From: SG8-4 sp964598225 | GTDB taxonomy: Bacteria > Planctomycetota > Phycisphaerae > Sedimentisphaerales > Anaerobacaceae | Length of the DNA: 48,706 nucleotides | Assembly: GCA_964598225.1 (NCBI GenBank) | Contig: CAZRBG010000043.1 | Location: 1-48,706, forward strand | Direction: 5' to 3' | In this document: in pieces, positions 42,021 through 48,706 of the stretch | How positions within the stretch are numbered: the first letter of the stretch is position 1 | How the letters are laid out: every line of letters begins with the position of its first letter | The notes under the pieces: generated by a model | Told to the model about the DNA's origin: nothing | The model's input: the letters and a program-made list of their open reading frames with translations, nothing else | Database searches by the model: none | Translations under genes and position numbers: made by a program

Positions 42021-44332
42021 CGACATATGTAGTAGTCTATTTCGGAGCAGCTCTAATTTCAATGTTGCTGGTGCCGTTGGTCACACGATTGGCCAGATTA
42101 TATCATTTGGTCGATGCGCCAGGGCCTCGGAAGGTCCATAAAGATCCGATTCCTCGCATCGGTGGAATTACCTTCATCTTGGCGACGATGGCGCTCGTAC
42201 TGCCGGTGTTCTTGTTCGATAACTTGATTGGAGAGTCTTTTCGGCAGGAACAGATCAAATATATCGTCCTTCTCGTAAGCGCCGCCTTCGTATTCACGAT
42301 TGGTTTGATCGATGATCTGCGTTCGGTGCATCCGGCTGTAAAATTTCTGTGTTTGATCGGCGCTTCACTGGCGGTTTGTGCTTCGGGCGCCACGCTTCGC
42401 TCGATCACTTTGGGGCCGTTGGAACTCCAACTCGGTTGGGTGGCCTGGCCGCTGGCTGTTCTTTGGATAACGACAATTACCGTAGGCATGAATTTCGTCG
42501 ATGGCCTGGACGGTCTTGCCGGCGGCATAGCAGTCATAGTCTGCGGGACTATAGCACTTCTGGCTTTCTGGAACGGCCACCCGGCAATGGCTGTGCTGAT
42601 GCTCGCTTTACTTGGCAGCGTGCAGGGTTTTTTATTCTTCAATTTCCATCCCGCCAAGATTTTTATGGGCGATGGAGGCGCGATGTTCCTGGGCTTCATG
42701 ATTGGAGCCGGCAGTCTTGTCAGCCAGGCTAAGACTTGTACTTTGGTCGGACTTGCGATTCCCGTTCTTGCTCTTGGTGTGCCGATCCTGGATGCAGGCT
42801 TTACGGTTATTCGCCGAAGCGTGCTTTATCGTCGTTCGATCTTTTCCGCAGAAAGAGGACACTTACACCACCGCCTGTTGGACATGGGCCTGAATCAGAG
42901 AGCGATCGCCATACTAATATATGCGATCACGGCCATCGGCGCCGGCATAGGAATATTTATGTTAACTTCCAACAGCGGCTGGTCGATTGGTTTATTCGCA
43001 GGAGGTCTGGTGTTTCTCGTGATTGCCTATGGCGGCCTGGGAGGAGCCCGTATCCACGAGACAATGAAGGCAATCAAGCGGAACCAGGTGATGTCGCGCG
43101 AGAGGCGGGTAGGAAATCACCATTTTGAGGATGCTCAACTGAGGATGTCGAGGGTTATGTCATTTGATGCTTGGTGGGAGTCTTTGGGCATTATGGCCGA
43201 GCAGATGCAATTTCGGAGTGTGGAACTGTTTCTGTCCGATAACGGTGATTCACCCGAGAAGCATTTGTGGATTTCCAAACAGAATGGCAACGGTGACAGA
43301 GCTGCTGAGGTGACCTTGCCTCTGCGTGAACTTGGATCGGAGATGAAAATAAGGGTTGGCAGAAACGGCTCTCTCGAAGCTACGTGCCGGAATATCGCCC
43401 TGCTGGGCCGTCTGGTCGATGAGTTTCCGCCTCCCTTGCGTCACGAAGATCATCAGGGGAAGTTGCAGCGTGTAACTACGGCTTTGGAGCGGGTAGGGTA
43501 CATGCCGGAACCGGTTGACGTCATGGGCGTACCGGTAATGTCATTCGATTCGTATTTGCATGCCCTTGGATGTATAGAAAAAGTAGTGGAAAAGCGCCAA
43601 AAGGCATTCTGGATCGCTGTCAACCCGCAGAAGGTTTACCGCGCCTGGCATGAGAAGGAATTGGCGGACGTACTCAATAATGCTGAAGCCACTTATTGCG
43701 ACGGTGTCGGTGTGTCTTTGGCTTCCAGGATAGTCAACGGGCATGGAGTGAGTCGTATTACCGGATGTGACCTGTTTTTCAGGACTCTTTCTCTTGCATC
43801 TGAGAAAGGCTGGGGTGTTTTTCTGTTGGGTGCTTCTCCGGAGTCCAACTCTGGGGCCTGTAAGAGACTCAAGGAGATGCATCCCGATTTGAGAATTGTT
43901 GGACGGCAGGACGGCTACTTTAAGGACGCATCTGCCGTAATCCAGCAGATCAACGCAAGCAAAGCGGATATTCTTTTCGTGGCCATGGGAACGCCGAAGC
44001 AGGAATATTGGATAGCACGCCACCGGGATGCTATCAATGCCTCGTTTTGTATGGGAGTTGGTGGAAGCTTTGATGTTGCCTCGGGAACTATCAAGAGGGC
44101 CCCGAGGATATTTCAGAGGACCGGCACAGAGTTTGTATTTCAATTGATAACAGAACCGCTCAAGAGATGGCCTAGGCAGAAAGTCTATTTTCCTTTCATG
44201 CTCAAAGTGATTGGCAGAAGATTGATCAATTCCATAATGTCGTCGGAAGGTGATGGAAGTAAAGATGTGAATGTGCCTGAGTCGGTAAGGGCTGAGAGAT
44301 CGGGAAAAGTAGCTACGCTTAAGCAACATTAG
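42017..44332 (+). CDS. Fusion of WecA-like phosphoglycosyltransferase and WecG/TagA glycosyltransferase
   Basis: A 771-aa protein with GGGAGGAAA before the ATG. Residues 1-350 are a polytopic MraY/WecA-type transferase: GLIDDLRSVHP, MNFVDGLDGLAGG and FMGDGGAMFLG hold the Mg-binding aspartates, and HLHHRLLDMG is the cytosolic His loop. It moves a sugar-1-phosphate from a UDP-sugar to undecaprenyl phosphate. Residues about 365-490 form a linker domain common behind planctomycete and deltaproteobacterial WecA. Residues about 500-740 are a WecG/TagA/CpsF transferase (NPQKVYRAWHEKELADVL, CDGVGVSLASR, VAMGTPKQEYWIARHR, FDVASGTIKRAPRIFQRTG), which adds the second sugar, classically ManNAc. So steps one and two of lipid-linked glycan assembly are in one chain. 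The exact sugars are inference. Confidence 0.92.
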   Translation: MTTYVVVYFGAALISMLLVPLVTRLARLYHLVDAPGPRKVHKDPIPRIGGITFILATMALVLPVFLFDNLIGESFRQEQIKYIVLLVSAAFVFTIGLIDDLRSVHPAVKFLCLIGASLAVCASGATLRSITLGPLELQLGWVAWPLAVLWITTITVGMNFVDGLDGLAGGIAVIVCGTIALLAFWNGHPAMAVLMLALLGSVQGFLFFNFHPAKIFMGDGGAMFLGFMIGAGSLVSQAKTCTLVGLAIPVLALGVPILDAGFTVIRRSVLYRRSIFSAERGHLHHRLLDMGLNQRAIAILIYAITAIGAGIGIFMLTSNSGWSIGLFAGGLVFLVIAYGGLGGARIHETMKAIKRNQVMSRERRVGNHHFEDAQLRMSRVMSFDAWWESLGIMAEQMQFRSVELFLSDNGDSPEKHLWISKQNGNGDRAAEVTLPLRELGSEMKIRVGRNGSLEATCRNIALLGRLVDEFPPPLRHEDHQGKLQRVTTALERVGYMPEPVDVMGVPVMSFDSYLHALGCIEKVVEKRQKAFWIAVNPQKVYRAWHEKELADVLNNAEATYCDGVGVSLASRIVNGHGVSRITGCDLFFRTLSLASEKGWGVFLLGASPESNSGACKRLKEMHPDLRIVGRQDGYFKDASAVIQQINASKADILFVAMGTPKQEYWIARHRDAINASFCMGVGGSFDVASGTIKRAPRIFQRTGTEFVFQLITEPLKRWPRQKVYFPFMLKVIGRRLINSIMSSEGDGSKDVNVPESVRAERSGKVATLKQH

Positions 44333-44404
44333 ACTTGTGAAGTGCTCTTGAACCTGATATGAACACTTTGAGAAAAAGAAACATATAAGCGTGGGGGCAG
44401 TGAA

Positions 44405-46840
44405 ATGGATAGTTGGGAAAACAGAATGAAACGCAAGGGATTTGGACCTTCGGAAAAATCAGAATCCCCTTCGGATGCGAATCAGCGAAGCGACGGCAAT
44501 TCGAACGAAATGCAGCCGACACAAGTCCGTCGAGTCGAAGCGGTACCCGTGCCGGCGAGAAGCATGCTGTTCTCGAATGCGCCCGCAGGAGCCGGACAAG
44601 GCCCGCAGGCGGGGCCTTCAATGATGGAGCTTCTCTTTTCGGTCCTTCGCTTCAAGTGGACAATTCTGGTGGTTTTCCTCTTGGTTGCGGTTCCGGTGAT
44701 CGCGGCGATCTGGACGCAGATAGTCCCGAAATACCGGGCCAGAGGCGAATTGCGAATCGAACCCATTAAGCCGCATCTGGTCTTTCGAACGGAGGATAGC
44801 GGGGCGATCCCCTTTTACGACAGCTTCGTAAATACTCAGGTCTCCGTTATGAGGAGCCCGACGGTGCTTGGCAGGGTATTGGATCAGCCGGATGTCAAAA
44901 ATACGAAATGGTTCAGGAATCCTCCAAAAACACTCAAGCAGAGGCTGCTCGGAAACCCGGCCGACCCTCCTCTGATAAGACTAAGGAAAGCTCTTTCAGT
45001 CCGACCCCGACGCCGCACCGAGATAGTTGATGTTTCCTTTACTGATACAAACGCCAAAGATGCCAAAGTCATTGTCAATGCAGTTTTGGACCACTATCTC
45101 AAATACATTGGCGAGGCGTCCGATAAAGAGGCAGGTGAGCTTTATAGCAAACTGGTAGATCAATACCAGACATTAGAAACAGACATAGAAGTGCGGCAGA
45201 AAACCTTAACCGACCTTCGCAAATCGCTCGGAACCGCCGAACCGCAGGCGCTAATCGCCTCTATGAGACTGCGGCTGGATCAGAAGCAAGCCCGTTTGAA
45301 GGACTTGCGGAATCGCATCGAGATCATGGAGAAGGGAATGGACCAGGCCAATCTCGTTGACAGTAATGGTGTTACGGTTGCCGATGCCGGCCCCGGCAGT
45401 CCGCCTGATTACTATACGGATCCAAGATGGCAGGAGTTGAATGAAAATGTCAAGGCCGCTCGCCACCAGCTTAAGACGACTCGTCTCAAGCCGAAGCACC
45501 CGGACTACCGCCGCATGGAGGAGACACTTGAGTATGCCAGGCAATCACTGCGGGAACGGGAAGCTCAATTGGAACGGCAGTGGAAAGACCGGACAGAAGA
45601 GATAGTCAATTTGCCGCCAAGTCAATCTACTTCGACCAACGTTAGTGTTTACATGCCGGGGACGATACCAAGCGACAATGTTTTCGATTCGCTGGAAGGA
45701 GTCACATCTCTGGAAGACCGACTGGCCCTGGCCAGAGAAGAGGAACGGCAACTGAGAGCGGAAGTCGAAGATGAACAGGCAGAATTCCAGAAGTTGTTTG
45801 ATAAAGCTCAATCGTTCGAAACACAAACCGCTAAGCTTCGCGAGAAGCGTGAATTGTTCGATGCCGTTCGTCAGCGCAAGGAACAGAAGGACATGGAGCG
45901 AAACGTTCCTGATTTCATGAACACCAGCATTCTGACACGGGCCGCCGTACCCACCGAGCCTGACAGCGACCGAAGGGTCGTATTTACTGCTATGGTGCTG
46001 TTTATGAGTCTGGGCATGGGCGGCGGGGCCGCATTCCTTCGGGCCAGCATGAATCAGACCATCTACGCTCCGAAGGATATGCCCCCGACATCGCAGGCTC
46101 CATTCCTCGGATACATACCTCTGACTCGCAAGAGCCCGTCTTTTGGCAAATCACTGCACGAAGAGGTACAGAAAATTCGCGAGGACAAGATCGAATCCGT
46201 CCGCCTCGTTCGCACCGCTCTATTATCGCGATTGAGCGGCAAGAAAAGCGCTGCAGTTCTGATTGCCAGTGCCACCGAGGGTACCGGCAAGTCAACCTTT
46301 GCCGTCATGCTGGGCAAAAGCCTTGCTCAGTCCGGTAAGAGAGTAATCATGCTCGATGCGGACCTGCGAAGGATGACTCTATCGAAGCGTTTCGGTCTTG
46401 AAGGTGAGCCCGGCTTCATGGAATCCCTGCGTTCGAAGTCCGTTAGCCAGCGGTATATTTTCTCTACAGAAACCCCGGGTCTGAGCATACTTTCGGCCGG
46501 AGTGCCGAACTCCGACGGATCGGCGTTCGAAGGAACGGCCAACGGCGCTTTCAAGGCCTGCCTCGACCAGTTGCGCAGGCATTTTGATTTTATAATACTG
46601 GACAGCTCACCTATTTTGCCGGTTGCGGATGCAACGATCATCTCGAGCCAGGTCGACGGCACAATCATGGTGGAGCGAGAGCTTGTTTCACAGCGGTCGA
46701 ACGTGGTCGACGCCCTTGCCAGGCTGGATTCAGCCGGAGGAGAGCTTATGGGAACGGTCTTCGTCGGCTCCCGAGAGCACGGCAAATACGGATACGGATA
46801 TGGCTATGGCTACAACTACAGCAAGAAGCAGTATTCCTGA
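44405..46840 (+). CDS. Polysaccharide chain-length protein fused to a bacterial tyrosine kinase (BY-kinase)
   Basis: An 811-aa protein. After a disordered 75-residue start comes a membrane helix (WTILVVFLLVAVPVIAAIW, about 82-100), the Wzz domain, a long coiled-coil region (about 230-500) and a second helix near 522-545 (VVFTAMVLFMSLGMGGGAA). The cytoplasmic kinase has Walker A EGTGKSTFAV (about 625-634), Walker A' VIMLDADLRR and Walker B FIILDSSPIL. The C-terminus is a Tyr cluster (KYGYGYGYGYNY), the autophosphorylation tail of BY-kinases. It controls polymer length and export in the pathway begun by the fusion enzyme 72 bases upstream. Confidence 0.93.
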   Translation: MDSWENRMKRKGFGPSEKSESPSDANQRSDGNSNEMQPTQVRRVEAVPVPARSMLFSNAPAGAGQGPQAGPSMMELLFSVLRFKWTILVVFLLVAVPVIAAIWTQIVPKYRARGELRIEPIKPHLVFRTEDSGAIPFYDSFVNTQVSVMRSPTVLGRVLDQPDVKNTKWFRNPPKTLKQRLLGNPADPPLIRLRKALSVRPRRRTEIVDVSFTDTNAKDAKVIVNAVLDHYLKYIGEASDKEAGELYSKLVDQYQTLETDIEVRQKTLTDLRKSLGTAEPQALIASMRLRLDQKQARLKDLRNRIEIMEKGMDQANLVDSNGVTVADAGPGSPPDYYTDPRWQELNENVKAARHQLKTTRLKPKHPDYRRMEETLEYARQSLREREAQLERQWKDRTEEIVNLPPSQSTSTNVSVYMPGTIPSDNVFDSLEGVTSLEDRLALAREEERQLRAEVEDEQAEFQKLFDKAQSFETQTAKLREKRELFDAVRQRKEQKDMERNVPDFMNTSILTRAAVPTEPDSDRRVVFTAMVLFMSLGMGGGAAFLRASMNQTIYAPKDMPPTSQAPFLGYIPLTRKSPSFGKSLHEEVQKIREDKIESVRLVRTALLSRLSGKKSAAVLIASATEGTGKSTFAVMLGKSLAQSGKRVIMLDADLRRMTLSKRFGLEGEPGFMESLRSKSVSQRYIFSTETPGLSILSAGVPNSDGSAFEGTANGAFKACLDQLRRHFDFIILDSSPILPVADATIISSQVDGTIMVERELVSQRSNVVDALARLDSAGGELMGTVFVGSREHGKYGYGYGYGYNYSKKQYS

Positions 46841-46961
46841 CTTATCGGAGCTGATCGGATCGCGTGTGGGTCTATAAATTTATCTGTGTATAAGGGGAAA
46901 TTGAAATTCTGTCGGGCATTGGAGTAGTCTGACAAGTTGCGATATTTCGAACGGTCTTGAA

Positions 46962-47042
46962 AGAAAAATCGTTTGGACGAAATCTCAGGTCTCAGGCTTG
47001 CATCACCAAAGCCTCTCACTTGAGGCTCCAAACGATTTTTCT
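46962..47042. terminator. Long hairpin with 16-bp perfect arms
   Basis: AGAAAAATCGTTTGGA (46962-46977) is the exact reverse complement of TCCAAACGATTTTTCT (47027-47042). The 49-base interior can form a further stem (AGGCTT with AAGCCT). A-rich on the left and T-rich on the right, it could stop transcription from both sides. It lies 120 bases after the BY-kinase gene. A small inverted-repeat element is the alternative. Confidence 0.5.
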
Positions 47043-47556
47043 CGTTTCGGTATTAAATTTCCATCCGTTTTTTGACTGGAATATGGATGGACTTTTGTTT
47101 ATTATCGGAACGTGTCGTTAAAGGTGATCTTTCTTACGACATTGGGGATGGCAGAGAGTAACATGAGCTTTATATTTCGCTACGTATTTCTACGTAATTT
47201 GTGGTTTTATGGCCGAACTAATCTCATGCCATCTCTGCGGTTAGCCGAAAAGTATAGTGTTCTTGATTGAGAATCCCCGTTTCTACGCGGGTAAGTGGCT
47301 TAACAATAACAGTTTGTTATCGTACTGGTGGCAATTTATTACCCTGAAGGGTATTTGGACGAGCAGGCCGTTGCCATGCATAAAGATAATGCGGCGGCCA
47401 TTACTAAAAGGTTCTGAAAAAGAGCTCTAACAGAAGTAATCTCCAGAGGTTGTTCCACCTTTCCGGCGCAACCGACGGGGACGGAGTCTGCCCGGAATGA
47501 CGGTTGTGCTGTGCGACGGTGATACAGTGCTCCGGCATGGCGGGGTAAGGTCATAC

Positions 47557-47577
47557 CGTCACATGGTCACACAGTCG
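47557..47577 (+). repeat. Direct repeat, left copy
   Basis: CGTCACATGGTCACACAGTCG matches 48587-48607 at 18 of 21 positions, with the last 12 bases identical (GTCACACAGTCG). The two copies bracket the aspartic-protease/hicBA block. Confidence 0.5.
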
Positions 47578-47617
47578 ATATGATGTGCTGGGAGAATAGT
47601 CTGATTGAGGTGCCATT

Positions 47618-47971
47618 GTGGGATTAACATTTATTGAGGCAACAGTAACCGGACCAGCAGGAAAACAACGTCGAGTTCAATTCCTGGTTGACAGCGGTGC
47701 AAGCTATACTTTGCTGCCCCTGGATGTATGGCAGGATCTGGGCCTCAAACCCAAAAGGAAGGTAACATTTACCCTCGCAGATGGCACACGTATGGAGCGA
47801 TACGTATCAGAGTGTCACATTAGTCTCGAAGATAACGACGGCCACACGCCGGTTATTTTGGGAGAGGCAGACGATGATCCTTTGCTGGGCGTTGTTACCC
47901 TGGAAAATCTAGGCCTGATACTCGACCCTTTCAAACGAAAACTCAGGTCTATGCAAATGAGATTATCATAA
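47618..47971 (+). CDS. Retropepsin-like (clan AA) aspartic protease
   Basis: GTG start at 47618 with TTGAGG about eight bases upstream; 117 aa. The active-site motif is LVDSGAS (D25-S29), followed by the strand YTLLPLDVWQDLGL, the flap-like stretch FTLADGTRMERYV, and the second hydrophobic-Gly element LLGVVTLENLGLILDP. One catalytic Asp per chain means it must work as a dimer, as in retropepsins. Such free-standing genes are frequent beside toxin-antitoxin genes in accessory DNA; substrate unknown. Confidence 0.8.
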   Translation: MGLTFIEATVTGPAGKQRRVQFLVDSGASYTLLPLDVWQDLGLKPKRKVTFTLADGTRMERYVSECHISLEDNDGHTPVILGEADDDPLLGVVTLENLGLILDPFKRKLRSMQMRLS

Positions 47972-48152
47972 TGAACCAGTACTCCACACTAATTCGCACT
48001 AACATCTATGAATAAATTTGGTATTAGTGAAGATTAGCGAAGATTACTTGTTAAAAGGAAGATTAATTGCAGGTTTGTAAGACCACCGTTATAATCGGGC
48101 CTTGCGGGAGAGGAATCAGGATATATTGGCTGGTGTATTTGGGGCAGGTGAA

Positions 48153-48356
48153 ATGAAATTGAAAGTAGTAATCCACGAAGCAGAGGAAGGCGGATATTGG
48201 GCCGAAGTTCCCGCAATTCCCGGATGTGCGACTCAGGGAGATACTTTTGATGAATTGTTGCACAATATCTATGAAGCGGTTGAGGGGTGCCTTTCCGTTG
48301 AGGTCCAGGATATTGCAGCCACAGGCACAGATAAGATCATGGAGATTGCCGTTTGA
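48153..48356 (+). CDS. hicB: HicB-family antitoxin
   Basis: ATG 48153 (67 aa) with GGGGCAGG upstream; the longer frame from 48102 is rejected. The product has the HicB partial RNase-H-like fold: MKLKVVIHEAEEGGYWAEVP, then IPGCATQGDTFDELLHNIYE. There is no C-terminal DNA-binding domain, so autoregulation may rest on another protein. The stop overlaps the hicA start (TTGA). Confidence 0.9.
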   Translation: MKLKVVIHEAEEGGYWAEVPAIPGCATQGDTFDELLHNIYEAVEGCLSVEVQDIAATGTDKIMEIAV

Positions 48357-48559
48357 AGCCCATAAGCGGCAAAAAGTTCTGTCATCTTCTTGAAAACAGA
48401 GGCTGGAAACTAAAACGTATCAACGGAAGCCACCATATTTATGCCAAGACCGGCATAAATGTCCGCATCTCCGTACCGGTTCATGGCAATAAGCCCTTAA
48501 AGATCGGATTGCAGAGTCATCTTATGAAAATCGCGGCAATAAAGGATGATGAACTGTAA
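48353..48559 (+). CDS. hicA: HicA-family mRNA interferase toxin
   Basis: TTG start at 48353 overlapping the hicB stop; 68 aa. It has the double-stranded-RNA-binding-like fold of HicA: ISGKKFCHLLENRGWKLKRI, then NGSHHIY with the catalytic His (H27 or H28), and the closing VPVHGNKPLKIGL. HicA cleaves mRNA until bound by HicB. The antitoxin-first order and weak TTG start should keep toxin levels below antitoxin. All key parts are intact. Confidence 0.9.
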   Translation: MKPISGKKFCHLLENRGWKLKRINGSHHIYAKTGINVRISVPVHGNKPLKIGLQSHLMKIAAIKDDEL

Positions 48560-48586
48560 TCAGACTTAACGTTAACATCACCACAG

Positions 48587-48607
48587 CGTCAAACTGTCAC
48601 ACAGTCG
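48587..48607 (+). repeat. Direct repeat, right copy
   Basis: CGTCAAACTGTCACACAGTCG, 18 of 21 identical to 47557-47577, located 28 bases after hicA. Confidence 0.5.
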
Positions 48608-48629
48608 TACATACGAGCAAAGACCCCCA

Positions 48630-48706
48630 ATGATCAACCTGATTTTGAGTCTTGACTACGAGCTGTTCGGCAACGGTTCCGGCGATGTCCGCCGCGATAT
48701 GATCGA
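48630..48706 (+). CDS. Start of a polysaccharide-deacetylase-like protein (cut by window end)
   Basis: From ATG 48630 the frame reads MINLILSLDYELFGNGSGD and then VRRDMI up to the window edge. The opening I-L-S-x-D-Y-E-x-F-G-x-G resembles deacetylase-like proteins of polysaccharide loci (a beta strand ending in the metal-binding Asp). Its place after the exopolysaccharide genes supports this. Only 25 residues are visible, so the call is tentative. Confidence 0.55.
   Translation, partial: MINLILSLDYELFGNGSGDVRRDMI

Larger units (their letters stand above)
46841..47617. other. Spacer after the exopolysaccharide genes
   Basis: No gene is supported. It contains the long hairpin at 46962-47042, a short CTACGTATTTCTACGTA echo near 47190, a dispersed repeat CCGACGGGGACGGAGTCTGC at 47472-47491 and the first of a pair of direct repeats at 47557-47577. 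Confidence 0.4.

Overview
The window looks like chromosomal DNA of an anaerobic planctomycete, most likely of the Phycisphaerae/Sedimentisphaerales type. This is inferred from protein style only, since no database search was possible. The supporting features are a secreted repeat protein ending in a dockerin-like DVNGDGVID segment, several PQQ-type beta-propeller proteins, twin-arginine (TAT) exported sugar enzymes, a strongly enlarged SecA, and dispersed short repeats built on CGAAACAAACCCAATT and on an ATTCCCGC/GCGGGAAT hairpin.

Layout. Positions 1-4300 are accessory: a DUF2281 antitoxin-like gene and a cut-off partner, a two-component pair (histidine kinase with a Cys-rich N-terminus plus a stand-alone receiver protein), a small unannotated 56-aa gene, a RelE-type antitoxin followed by only the tail of its toxin, and a repeat field. 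Positions 4479-8470 carry a TAT-exported enolase-superfamily protein and a secreted three-repeat protein. Positions 8667-20184 are mostly housekeeping: rnr, efp, secA, a membrane-anchored unknown, lhgO and priA. Positions 20186-20855 hold an unusual tRNA-Pro region: one intact tRNA-Pro(CGG), two altered tRNA-like copies, and a GIY-YIG nuclease gene broken by one stop codon. Positions 21121-26874 carry a TAT-exported sugar-isomerase-like protein, a DUF3795-like remnant, a PQQ propeller protein, nadE and a CPBP-family membrane protease.

Positions 27326-37738 form one tight type II secretion operon, gspC-D-E-F-G-I-J-K-L-M, with overlapping or near-overlapping genes; gspH, gspN and the prepilin peptidase gspO are not present here. 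It is followed by a propeller protein split by a block of membrane helices (37896-39971) and a zinc-ribbon membrane protein. Positions 41641-46840 start an exopolysaccharide locus: a promoter, a fusion of a WecA-like phosphoglycosyltransferase to a WecG/TagA glycosyltransferase, and a Wzz/BY-kinase fusion. The right end (47557-48607) is a small accessory block (aspartic protease, hicB-hicA) between short direct repeats, then the start of a polysaccharide-deacetylase-like gene.

The secretion operon, the secreted dockerin-like protein and the polysaccharide genes together suggest a cell that exports large proteins and builds a surface polymer. The most unusual items are the SecA with five tandem Trp-containing repeats, the propeller interrupted by about eight membrane helices, the WecA-WecG fusion, and the tRNA-Pro/GIY-YIG cluster.
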